Origin: Candidula unifasciata
Lineage: Eukaryota; Mollusca; Gastropoda; Stylommatophora; Geomitridae
Assembly (NCBI GenBank): GCA_905116865.2
Contig: CAJHNH020000224.1
Span: 2,356,910-2,420,909 of the forward strand
Direction of reading: 5' to 3'
Length of the DNA: 64,000 nucleotides
In this document: piece by piece, positions 1 to 12,600 of the stretch
Numbering within the stretch: the stretch's first letter is position 1
How the letters are laid out: every line of letters begins with the position of its first letter
The notes under the pieces: model-generated
Database searches by the model: none
What the model was told of the DNA's origin: nothing
Seen by the model: only the letters and a program-made list of their open reading frames with translations
Position numbers and translations under genes: made by a program

Positions 1-400
1 GGGGCATTCCCATGTGTGCTCCGTCCTCATCTTCAGCAGCCAGTGCAGAGTTCCAGCACTGATGGCACAGGTCACAATCTAGTTATATGTCCGTCTTGCC
101 TTTCCTGTGAGTGTAGTGAGCTGGCCAGACCCTGTAGTTACACCCAGGTGCCTCATGTTCTCCAGGCCATAATATTCTTGTTTCTCTACTGATTCCATTG
201 CTTGTTCCCAAAGGCCTTGACCACATCTTCCCTGTCTTGTATCACCACCCATTGCAGATTCAGCCAATTAATATTCTTGTTTCTCTACTGATTCCATTGC
301 TTGTTCCCAAAGGCCTTGACCACATCTTCCCTGTCTTGTATCACCACCCATTGCAGATTCAGCCAATTTACTGCCTGTTCATTGCCCACAACACCGGCAT
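1..400 (-). mobile_element. LINE-T fragment (RNase H tail and Cys-rich end of a non-LTR retrotransposon)
   Basis: Read on the minus strand, this stretch encodes pieces typical of the end of an RNase H-bearing LINE: YGLENMRHLG, a GSGQLTTL-type loop, KARRTYN, and a final WLLKMRTEHTWECP. The same order recurs at about 6975, 34165, 35930, 36180/42648, 53045, 53475 and 62235, so it is a dispersed family. The copy is interrupted by stops and by a 99-bp internal duplication, and it runs off the window edge. It lies just upstream of the first visible FAM91A1 exon and is probably intronic. Confidence 0.7.
171..368. repeat. 99-bp tandem duplication inside the LINE-T copy
   Basis: The block beginning aatattcttgtttctctact at 171 recurs at 270 with nearly the same 99 bases. 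It doubles part of the LINE-T fragment and has no separate coding meaning. Confidence 0.9.
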
Positions 401-546
401 AGCCTGGAGAAAAGATCTAAAGTATGCTCATTGTTCCATTTGAAAAACTAGTGAAAAAACATATCAGTTCCAACACTGGTATAGAGAGTAGTTACCAAAA
501 TGATGATCAACAGCACTTAGCAGATGTTTTGTGGATGATTTTGCAG

Positions 547-657
547 GTGACCTCGGTGTGGTTTAAACTGTTCATCTATCACCTTACTGCATGTGGACCT
601 CCTTCTTTGCTGCTTGTGAAGGGAACTAAGCTCCACCGCTTGCCCCGCATATTCAAG
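547..657 (+). CDS. FAM91A1: FAM91A1-like exon (first visible)
   Basis: This 111-bp exon of 37 whole codons starts after tttgcag and ends IFK before gtatcag. It encodes the conserved [17 protein letters not shown] and LLLVKGTKL stretch. Its last ten bases and its donor site are the same sequence as part of the monomer of the tandem array that follows directly. Confidence 0.92.
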
Positions 658-3600
658 GTATCAGTTATATGTATGCCATTCGTGTCAGTTCTTAGAGTCT
701 CACATATTCAAGGTATAAGTTATATGTATGCCATTCGTGTCAGTTCTTAGAGTCTCACATATTCAAGGTATCAGTTATATGTATGCCATTCATGTCAGTT
801 CTTAGAGTCTCACATATTCAAGGTATAAGTTATATGTATGCCATTCATGTAATTTCTTAGAGTCTCACATATTCAAGGTATCAGTTATATATGCCATTCA
901 TGTCAGTTCTTAGAGTCTCACATATTCAAGGTATCAGTTATATATGCCATTCATGTCAGTTCTTAGAGTCTCACATATTCAAGGTATCAGTTATATATGC
1001 CATTCATGTCAGTTCTTAGAGTCTCACATATTCAAGGTATAAGTTATATGTATGCCATTTGTGTCAGTTCTTAGAGTCTCACATATTCAAGGTATCAGTT
1101 ATATATGCCATTCATGTCAGTTCTTAGAGTCTCACATATTCAAGGTATCAGTTATATGTATGCCATTCGTGTCAGTTCTTAGAGTCTCACATATTCAAGG
1201 TATCAGTTATATGTATGCCATTCATGTCAGTTCTTAGAGTCTCACATATTCAAGGTATAAGTTATATGTATGCCATTCATGTAATTTCTTAGAGTCTCAC
1301 ATATTCAAGGTATCAGTTATATATGCCATTCATGTAATTTCTTAGAGTCTCACATATTCAAGGTATCAGTTATATATGCCATTCATGTCAGTTCTTAGAG
1401 TCTCACATATTCAAGGTATCAGTTATATATGCCATTCATGTCAGTTCTTAGAGTCTCACATATTCAAGGTATCAGTTATATATGCCATTCATGTCAGTTC
1501 TTAGAGTCTCACATATTCAAGGTATCAGTTATATATGCCATTCATGTCAGTTCTTAGAGTCTCACATATTCAAGGTATCAGTTATATATGCCATTCATGT
1601 CAGTTCTTAGAGTCTCACATATTCAAGGTATCAGTTATATATGCCATTCATGTCAGTTCTTAGAGTCTCACATATTCAAGGTATCAGTTATATATGCCAT
1701 TCATGTCAGTTCTTAGAGTCTCACATATTCAAGGTATCAGTTATATATGCCATTCATGTCAGTTCTTAGAGTCTCACATATTCAAGGTATAAGTTATATG
1801 TATGCCATTTGTGTCAGTTCTTAGAGTCTCACATATTCAAGGTATCAGTTATATATGCCATTCATGTCAGTTCTTAGAGTCTCACATATTCAAGGTATAA
1901 GTTATATGTATGCCATTCATGTCAGTTCTTAGAGTCTCACATATTCAAGGTATAAGTTATATATATGCCATTCATGTCAGTTCTTAGAGTCTCACATATT
2001 CAAGGTATCAGTTATATATGCCATTCATGTCAGTTCTTAGAGTCTCACATATTCAAGGTATCAGTTATATGTGTGCCATTCATGTCAGTTCTTAGATTCT
2101 CACATATTCAAGGTATAAGTTATATGTATGCCATTCATGCCAGTTCTTAGAGTCTCACATATTCAAGGTATCAGTTATATGTATGCCATTCATGTAATTT
2201 CTTAGAGTCTCACATATTCAAGGTATCAGTTATATATGCCATTCGTGTCAGTTCTTAGAGTCTCACATATTCAAGGTATCAGTTATATATGCCATTCATG
2301 TCAGTTCTTAGAGTCTCACATATTCAAGGTATCAGTTATATGTATGCCATTCATGTAATTTCTTAGAGTCTCACATATTCAAGGTATCAGTTATATATGC
2401 CATTCGTGTCAGTTCTTAGAGTCTCACATATTCAAGGTATCAGTTATATGTATGCCATTCATGTCAGTTATTAGAGTCTCACATATTCAAGGTATCAGTT
2501 ATATGTATGCCATTCATGTAATTTCTTTGAGTCTCACATATTCAAGGTATCAGTTATATGTATGCCATTCATGTAATTTCTTAGAGTCTCACATATTCAA
2601 GGTATCAGTTATATGTATGCCATTCATGTAATTTCTTATAGTCTTACATATTCGGGGTATCACGAGTGGACTTCAAATGAAAATGTTAAAAGTGTGGTAG
2701 AACTTACAATAACCACGCCATTGTCTTATAACCTATCAGTATTGTTGTTAAGGATTTCAAGAATGTTTATAACATGTGATATCACAGTGCAGATGGAAAC
2801 GGTGACGTCATAATCGACAGTTTATGGATAACCACTCCACTTTTGACATGCACCAAAGAGAAGCAGCTTTATTGGGTTTTTTGATCAGCAAAGGGATGAA
2901 ACATAGAAATTCATTGGCAAATGAAGGTCCAGTATGACGCCTGCTTGCCAGTCCAGCATTTTGTGAGTGGCTTGCGAAGCTTTGAAATGGCGTTTGTTTT
3001 ACCCCCGTTCGGGGGGGGGGGGGGGGGTATGGACCGCATATCTGGCGAAGTGTCTAAGGGGTGAATGATTAATGCTTCCCCATATATATACGAAAGTTCC
3101 CAAGTCGATTGCCTAATGACTAATTGGATTTCCTACCGTAGAGTGCTTAGCTAACAGTTACACATAGTCACATCATTCCACCAGCACTGGTAACAGTGTC
3201 AACAACAATACGTTAAAAGTTATCTCTATAATAGTGCATCAGTCTCTTTATTGATGAACACATTATGACGGTGAAGATGAATTGGTGATTACAGAACTAA
3301 TGTCCATCTACTACTCCCAGATACCCATTGGTATACTTCCAAGGTGGTATCCTGAAAGGGCGACACATAGCTTCGACTTGACGTGAGTCCACAACATAAA
3401 CACCTTCAACCTATGGGCCTACTCCTGGGGTCATCAGTAGTCTTTAATAAACGCCTTGGTTATAGGCCCACACTTCGGGTCACTAATAACCTATACTAAT
3501 AACTGGCTAGAGGCTATGCCAACGACACTATGCCTCTACGACATGCAGTCAGGAGTCAGACTCCAACGAGGATTCCTATCCCTGAACCGACTAGAGACCT

Positions 3601-6600
3601 TGCCCGCGGCACACAAAATCTTGAGTCAGAACCCGACAAGGAACGATCACATACTCGCAGTAGGATAATATAAAGTGTTGGGCTCTCAACGCCTTGTCTC
3701 CATTAAATACACACAACTGGAGCATTCCAAATTCTAATGAACATTCTAAACTTTCACCAGAATAAAATAATACACATGATAACGACTTAAAGTCAACGAC
3801 CAACGTCCGAACTCTCTCACAGACTGAGGAGCCCTGACCTGACACCATCAGCTCAGGGGCCAACCACGCTTGGGACTTGCAGTATCCGTGAAGCTGCTGT
3901 CTCCCGCTAATCTCAAGAAACACTTGTCTCACATTTTAAAGCCGTTTGGACCTTTTGCACTCGTCTATGCCATTATTCTCATCTAGCACCTTTACGGCTG
4001 GCCTAGGTGGTCATGCCTCTGACCTCTGGTACAATTGAACAGCAAGGTGAGTTTAGCACACAGCAAGGTTACATCTGTGACAGACTGTTCACGACCGGGT
4101 CAGCCACACAAAAGTCACACTGTTCTGAAACTTCATATGCCACTCATGCTCTTGCTGGACTGACAGTCATAGTGCTGTTAACCATAAGATCAGTGATTCC
4201 TAAACTGTGCGCCATGGCGTTATGGGTAGCCGCAACCTTTTGACAGGGGCGCCTCGAAATATACAAACTTTTTTTTCCATCGCTCACATACCAATAGTCA
4301 TACTTTTACTTAGGTTAGGACGGCGTGAAAAAAAATTATTTGAATAAAAAAAACAGGCGCGCGACTAACAAAGGTTTTTGAAATACTGCATTAGACTGGT
4401 TTGGTTTGGTTAATTTTCTGCTGGCCAATTTTACTTCCCTGAGCATTTCCAGGTACTTGTTTTTTAGGCAGAGTCAACATGGGAGCTTTGGTCAATGTAT
4501 AAAATTAGCCACACTGGAAATTGTATCTGAGAAATCAAGTTGATCATCATTTCTTTAAACATGCTTTAAAACAGATGTACCAAACTCACATACACAGATA
4601 CATGCATGCCCCCGCCCACAGAAACACACACATGCATAGGTGCACACACAGACACACACTCACCTACCTTGTCGGTAAAACTTGATAGTTGTAGTAATAT
4701 TTTATCTTCACTCTGTGCCAGGGCTACGACCGTCTTCTGGTCACAACTTGGGGTCATGACCCCGGGGTTGTTGCTGCTTCCAATATCTTGTTGACACTCA
4801 ACGATGCACTGAGCCACTCTGCGGTTTTTGTGCAAGGTCATGGAATACATGCAGAAGGTTTGACAGTTCATATACCATTCCCTTTTAACAAGACTCAAGG
4901 TAAGTTCATCTTCATCATCATCATCATCATCATCAACCTCTTGTGTAGTTGTACAGAGGGCTAACAGTTCATTCTTTCCTTCGACTAATAAACGTATGAA
5001 GTGCCTCACTAAGAATATATCATTCATTAATTCATTTTCGTGTTGTGCCATTACGTGTCACATAGGTCTGGCAGTCTGTTGTTTCTCCATTTCTTTCTAT
5101 TGTGTGCAGTCAGTTCAGTATCTAGAATGGAATCCAGTTTTGGTTTCTCTCATCAACTTTTGTCTTAAGGTTTTTCTTGGTCGTCCTCGTTTCCTCAGTC
5201 ACTCTGATTCACATTTCAGTGCCTGTTTGCTGCTTCTAAGTTTGTTTCAGAATGTGTCCAGGATGGTGCCATCTTCTCTGTCTAATAACTGTTGATACTA
5301 GTGGTTGCCTAAACATTTCTATTACAATATAGAATACTAGATTTGAATTGTCTTAAGTGTAAGTCTAATGACTCTGTTTTACATTTGGTTCAGTTGTTTT
5401 GTACGTACATACATATGCGGCGTCCATGGCTTAGGCGTTGCGAGTCCGACTCGTAATTCCAATTTACCACGATCCAAACCCACTGCTGGCTGCGTGGATT
5501 TTCATCATGGTATGGGGCATCGCAGGTCAACCCAGCCTAAAATGGGTACCAGGATGGCTGTCCTGGGGAAGTAAAGACAGCCGGCGTAATGCTGACCACA
5601 TTACCCACCTAGTGCCGATTGGTCTGTAAAAATATGGGTGCTCTTCCCATATACCCAATGCACCTAAAGGCGTGAAAAGAAATCTTTACTTTACTTTTAC
5701 TCTACATGCATATACTGTGTAATATATTTATATTACTATCAAGGGTGCCCACGCTTTTGTTAGTTGCAACATAAAACAGTTGATGAATTTTGTAAAGAGA
5801 ATAATTTAATCTAATGTGTCCATTAAACTGTAAATGATCTGTTATTTTTTTTTCTCATTTCTCATTAGTGCATTAACTATTATTCTCATTTTAGAATAAA
5901 GTTTATTTTGTAAAAAGTTGTTTTATTGTTTTTTATCTCATTAGTGCATTAACTATTATTCTCATTTTAGATTAAAGCTTATTTTGTAAAAGTTGTTTGA
6001 TTTTTTTTTTAAATGTGTTTTTTAGGTTCTTTCAGTGAAGGTCATTTCCATCGGCATCCTGCTGTCATAAAACTGTGTGATAAGCTGGACCTTGTCCATA
6101 CTTGTGGCTACGTATCCATTCTGAATCCCTACAAAGAGGAAGTCCACGAGGATGATCTCGAGGGAGAACCCTTTGTCACTGACGGTTCTTCTGCCAGATT
6201 AACGTCATCTAACATCAGCATCTCCAGCACAACTCCTCACCCGCCTGTAACAGATACTCCACCGGACTCCACTGGCGATAATCCCCAGCCACCTGAGGAG
6301 GAGAGTGATACACAGACCTCAGACTTACCTCAGAATGGTTTCAAGGACCACAATTCAGCAGAAGTACTCAACTCTGAACTGGATGATCTAGAAAACAATA
6401 CCACAACTGATGACTCTAATGTCTGTAGCCTGAAAAGCAATTTACATTTGGATGTGAAGCAGTCTTCCATGAGATCACACCCAGTGATTGCATCCGGCAG
6501 GTCCTTAGAAGCCCTCAAAGAGGATGACTGGGTGTTGCTAGATCTGTGCTTTGGCCTGCCTCTGTTTAACTCAACCTTGAATAAGGATGTGTGCTCCCGG

Positions 6601-9600
6601 ATAAGTAAACTGGGGCTATTTAAACAGGAGAGGTGAGCACTGCTCTTTTTGTTCCAATCCTGTTGTTATGTTAGTCCATGTTTCCCCTAGTCATTGTTTC
6701 AATTCTGGGATGCAGAACTGCACCAAGACCAGTGCCCATACTGGTCAGGAGACCTGCACCTCTCTGCTGTCATCATGTCCTGCACAGAGACTAGTTTGTG
6801 GAATACAGGAAATTCTTCTTTTTTTTTCTATTTGTTTCCATTTACCCTATTGAAAAGCCTGTTTCTAACAAACTCACAAAGCTTGTTGAGAAAGGTGAAA
6901 ACACGCATGCTTTGTGAAGGGTGCATCACTTCAGAAGTCCCAGGTAGTTAGCATCCTTTGGATATTTTCTCCAGGTTAAGCCAGTGTGTTGGGAAATGAG
7001 CAGGCAGATAGACTGGCTGGCTCTGCACCACTTGGTGGGGAATTGATGTATGACAAGCAAGATATTGTGAGAGCCCTTTAGGAATGAGTGAACAGTGAGG
7101 AGGCTCAGATAGATCATTACGGTCTGAAGAGAATGGCGTTGCGAGGAGTTACCAGGGGATCTGGCCGACGTTCAACACTCAGGGGAAGGATGAGTGAGAT
7201 ATACAATCAGACGGTTACTGTTGACATCGGAATTGGAACTCTTCGCTTGCTGCTGAAGATGGGGATGAGCACCTATGAGAGTGTCCCGAGTGCGATGATG
7301 CCGATTCTTAATTCAACATTTTAATGCGTGGAGTTGCTGATCAGTTAGTTAACCTTTTCTAACATGTGGTCGTTACTTGAAAAAAGGTTGGAAAATGCTG
7401 TTATAGTATATAAATTTTGTGACTGCATGTCAGTCCTCCAGGCGACACAGAGGGATCCACGAGACAACATGGAAAGAGAACTGACCCACCATCTAAACAG
7501 ACTCTCAGAAAATAATCAGATCATTTTCCAGTGGATCCTGGCTCACTGATGCATACCAGGAAATGAGTTAGCAGACAGACTTGCTAAAAATGGAACAAAG
7601 GAGAAACAACACACCCCTCCCTACTCTACCTACAACTTCGAAAAGACACCTGGCCTCAAGAGTAAAGTGTGCAGAGCAAGCTATGAGGAACCATGAAGGA
7701 CCTGCTACTGACATGCGAGTTCATAGAGGCAACCCACCTGATGGTCTGATCTGAGCATACTAAACTGAACACAAAGAAGGAGAAGAAGAAGTATTTGAAT
7801 ACAGATTCCTTTTTGTAGCATTTCAGTGATTACTGAAGATTGTTGAAACTACCTGAAAAACTAAAATGAGTAATAAAGTTCTCAGCTTGGGAGAATGCAT
7901 GAGAGGCGAGGAACCAACAGTCTGCACGCAAATAAGCAGGATCTGTGAAATGGATGTGTAAGCAGAACTTAAAGTCCTAGAACAAGACTGAAATTTATAA
8001 GTGGATGAACAACCAGAACTTTCCACCAGAATTTCCAGCTTTGAAGAAGATTTTAACTGTTTGTGTGTGTGTAGATAATTTCTCCCCCTTTGGCTTCCGA
8101 GGCCCCATTTTGGCTTAAAAAAAAAAAAAAGAGTCACTCTTCCTTAACAAGTAAGCTGCTCACTAGCGAAGTTGTTTAAACCTGACTTCGCCACGACCGG
8201 GTGATGAACTCCTTGTGGTCCCAGTTCACGCCTGGGGTTAAGCAGAGAAGCCACATTTCTCCCAGATTTACGATATCTGTCATGGAATCAAGGCCAAAGG
8301 GTTGCGATATTCATAGTATCGAGCCAAAAGGTTAACAACTCATGGTTTCTGGGTACAAAAAAAGGGGGGTGGAAAGTCTGCTGAAATTGAATGTTGAGCG
8401 GAAATATGTAGATATCAAAGCTTAGCTTTAGACCACGACACAAAATGTCAAGCGCCCTTTTAAGGACAAATGTAGAACTCTTGTTCTCTCTCAGACAATG
8501 GTAACTCCAGATTACTGCATCTCAGGTCGCAGCCCATAATTGAGAGGCTCGATATAGGGGCAAAATTAAGCAGGATGTGACCATTCCTTGGGTGAGCCTA
8601 GTACTAGAGCATCATATATCAGATCAGCATTTATGGAAGTCTCCTTGGAAGGCAGCCTCTCATGTCCTGACCCTGCCTGCTCTTGAGGGTGACCACTACT
8701 ATGGTCGCACACGGAATATTTTCACATTTTGGATCTATCCAAATCCAAAAACTGTTTTTCAGTACTTTTCAGCAAAGTTAAATACTCAAAATTTTAAAAC
8801 TGTAAATGGTGGTCCAAAAGACGTTATGTTCAGAAACTCACTCTCCTACAAAATACGCCTGGCCAAATCAGAAGAAGCTGAAACCAAGAAGGAAACATCA
8901 GAAATGAAAGGGCTAGAAGAAACACAGTAACAACAGGATAGGTCATGAGCGGCCTGACATGGAGGAAAGAAGCATTCAGCCCAGAGATGGCAGCAGGTTG
9001 AACGTGGTTGAGTTTTTGATGTTTTGCTTAAAAGGAATTGGAATTGGAGGGCTGACTAGCATTAATTAGCTGCTTTGGACCGGACTGGTGGGTGGCATCA
9101 CCTCTGGATTATGAAGTAAAGATGATAACACAACAGCGAGGCTGAGTGTTGTCCTGCGAAACTAGCTGGGAAAGCTAATCTTAGCAACAAATGTGTGAAG
9201 AAGTCAGAGATATCGGCGGAATATGCAAATATCGCAGCCATTCTGTAAACGGACAAAACACCATTACAGGGAAACGGCACAATTACATCACTCAGACAAA
9301 TGATGAAGAAAAAAGTATTTTAATATCACTTAAAGAGGCAGTGAACCCACAAGTGGACAATTCTTCTCCCCGCACACATACACTCACACACACTCCAATT
9401 TCTTCAGCATCTCATGACTCATTGCCAGGCATTGGCATTCATACAAAGGTACAGGCCAGAATAACTTTTCGGTAAAGAAATGTGTGTGCTTGGCATCTTC
9501 TTCTTATTCAGCGTTCCGAGCCCTTGCTGCAGATATCACCCGCCTCCATTCATCTCTCTGGTTGGCCTTCTCTTTCCAGTTGGTGACACCAAGTGTATGC

Positions 9601-12600
9601 AGGTCTGGACATTATCTCTCCATCTTCTTTTTGGTCTGCCTCGTGGTCTTCGACCATTCATCTTCCTTGTGTATACAGTTTTTACTTCTCTGTCATCTGA
9701 CATTCTTTCAATGTGCCCCAACCATTTCAGTGCTTGGCGTATTTTGATTTATTCTCACAGTCCATAGGTTCCCAACAATGGGTCCTGACTCCACTTGGGG
9801 TCAAGACAGATTTTATGTCGGGTCGCCGGACATTGGTGAGCTATGAAAACTTTAAACAAGGTAATAAAATCACTTTCTGTCATTTTTGTCTTTCTTGTGT
9901 TTACACTTTTTATTTGCTTTTCATACATTGTAATATTTTTTTGCTAGTTTGCAAGAGCTGGTGCAGTCAAGTCGTTTGTTGTCACTGAAACTACTGGAGT
10001 TCATCATGAGTTGGCAGGTAAATACTGTCTGTGATATACCATGCAATGAATTCTTTGTATTTTTGTTGAAACTCTCACTGGGTTTCAAAGCTTATCGTCA
10101 TTCCCTGTGAAGAATACAAATTGTTAAAGATGTCATTCTGGAGAGCTGGCACTGTCATATCATATCAGCTTTCCCCGTGTGGGTTCTGGGGCTCCATGTA
10201 GGTGGGGGAGGAGGAGAGAATAGCAAGCTTTCCTGACTAATTAGTTGTTAACAAAAATAGAATGTGTTGGGCCCAAAAAAACGTGCAGATATCACAGCCA
10301 AGCTTTAAACCACAGCATAATGTGGCAATCCCGTTTTAAGAGGCAAATGCAGGGGGAAAAAAAGAAGAAGATAAGGTACTATATTTTTTAGTTGCCCCAA
10401 TGACGTCACGATGACGTCACAGGACAGTCTAATAGTTTCCAGGTTGATTAGACAGGGCTTTTCCTATTTCCAGAGCGCGTAGTATTGTTCACTAGCCAAT
10501 TGCACATCAACAGATAGAACAAAGCAACCGACTGCACACCAATAGACAGAAATATGCCACACCAAAAAACAAGAAAACCAAACAGCAGCACAATTGCACC
10601 CCTTGAAATAGCCTACTGTCTTATCAGTTGTTGATTTCCCCTCGATTCCCCGTAGTTGGGGTAACTAAAAAATACAGCACCAGAGACAATTTAGATGTAG
10701 GACCTGTGGTGGTATCTGATGGTTCTTGGATGCCCAAAACAATTTGATGTTCTGTTTGCCTATATATTTAATGTAAGCTGTTCTCACAGTCGGCATGATA
10801 GTATCATTTCTCACCCTGTCTCGACGGGTTACCTTGGTGGCTTTTCTTGGGAATCTCACCTCACAAGCATACAGAAACTTTAACTGTAGGAATACTTGGG
10901 AGATTGATCAGTTTCTATAAGGGAACCAACTGCATTGAAAGTTCCTCTACTCTCTGCGGAAGTACAGAAAGTTTTATGTTTTAAAAAACAGTTAAAGATG
11001 CAAAACTAAATATGTATCGGTGTTGCATAGCCTTTACTGGGCATTACAAACCAAGGCTGCCATTTGTTAGATGTTTACGATTTTGCCGGACAGTATTGTA
11101 TTCAGTAGTCTGCCATTGCTATCTGTATGGTCAACACTAATATCCTTGTCAGAATTTAGACAGAACATTCATTGGCAGCTGAATCTCTTCTTCTTCTTCT
11201 TCTGCTTCTTCTTCTTCTTTGCATTCACAAGCTGTAAACTCTATAAGAATATTATGGTTGCTCATCTGGACATCAGTCTTGAATTAGTACTTAGGTTTTT
11301 TGTGCACATCTGTTTTATAAATGTGGCAATTTTTTAAAATGCAGACTGTTGGTTTCCCCCCCCCCCCCCCCCCCCCACCCTGAGTGCCGCACATGGAGCC
11401 CTAGAACCCATGCGGGAAGCAGTTGAATCAAACTGAGTATGTCATCAGAATTATATAAACTGCAGTCAGATCCACTATGCCACAAACACTAACTGTATAA
11501 GTGATCATCATCATGTAGTAGGTGCTTTGTAGAATGTCGCTCTCATCATAGTCTGCCTGAAAGAATTGTGGCCTCTTGCCAGCACTCCCACCTCATGTAC
11601 TTTCCTTACCCAAGGGGTCACTTATATCCTGCGCTGAGTCTTCTGCTGCTTTTCTTTCTAGTCTGCTGTAGCACTTGATAAAATATTTCAGTTTCTGGGA
11701 CAGGATGCTTTTTACTAGCTGATGCGTGTTAATTGGGGTGGATGTATCGATACATGACCGATAACCAGACACACACGAGGAAACTCACTGCCTCGCATGT
11801 AGAATGATTGCCTTGCTTCACTAGTGTACGACCCTAGGTGTCTACACTGCGAGACAATCTCCTGGGACCGCTTTCACAGCTCAGCTCTGCTCTACTCTGC
11901 TTAAATATATATCTTTTCTTTGCCTAAATATATACACTGCTTGAGTTCTGCATGCATTTTCAGATACTTTAGACACACGCAGTTATTCTCGTGTTTCCTC
12001 TCCTTCTCCACACCTCTGTGGACCAAGCCTTGCCCAGCACAATCTTGGTATGAATGGTTGACTCAGGCCGCGTTGACACCTCCTGAATTTCCTCGGCAAC
12101 GAGCCTGTCCTAGTTCGACACCCAACACAACACTAGCCAATCTTCCTTGATGTTCAGATCTTTTAGGATGTCAGTATTTCTTTTCTTCTTGGTCCAAGGT
12201 GTTCGGAGAATCTTTCTGTAGCCTTTCAGCTCAGAAGCCTTTATGTTCTTTCCTAATGACTGAAATCTGTATGTTGTCGCAGGGAAGATGCATGCTGTTA
12301 AAATTTTTGACTTTGATTTTGATTTCCTTTCTGGTGCTTAACCATAGACTTTTAGTGCAGCCCTAATGAAGTCCTTCTTTTGACCCCTGTTGAGCATTCT
12401 CTACTGCTGTTTGTTATGGAACCTAGATAATCAAACTTTGTGAAATTTTCCATTTCCTTATCATTTGTTATTTTGGATGACAGGCAGTTTTATCTGCAGA
12501 CATTATTTTTTATTTCTTTAAATTCAAGAATAGGTTTTGATCTTCACTGTGTGTGTTTTTGTTTTTTTGACAGACATATTTAAATATTCTAATACCTTTA

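Noticed and set aside
424..750. A 108-codon plus-strand gene starting at 424
   Set aside because: Only 547-657 is conserved; the rest is intron upstream and repeat array downstream, with good splice sites at both borders.
648..2660. CRISPR-like array
   Set aside because: Monomers are contiguous near-identical units without unique spacers, in eukaryotic intron DNA.
4566..5051. 161-codon minus-strand frame with an acidic run
   Set aside because: It is antisense to the FAM91A1 exon at 4722-4899; the plus-strand reading is the conserved one.
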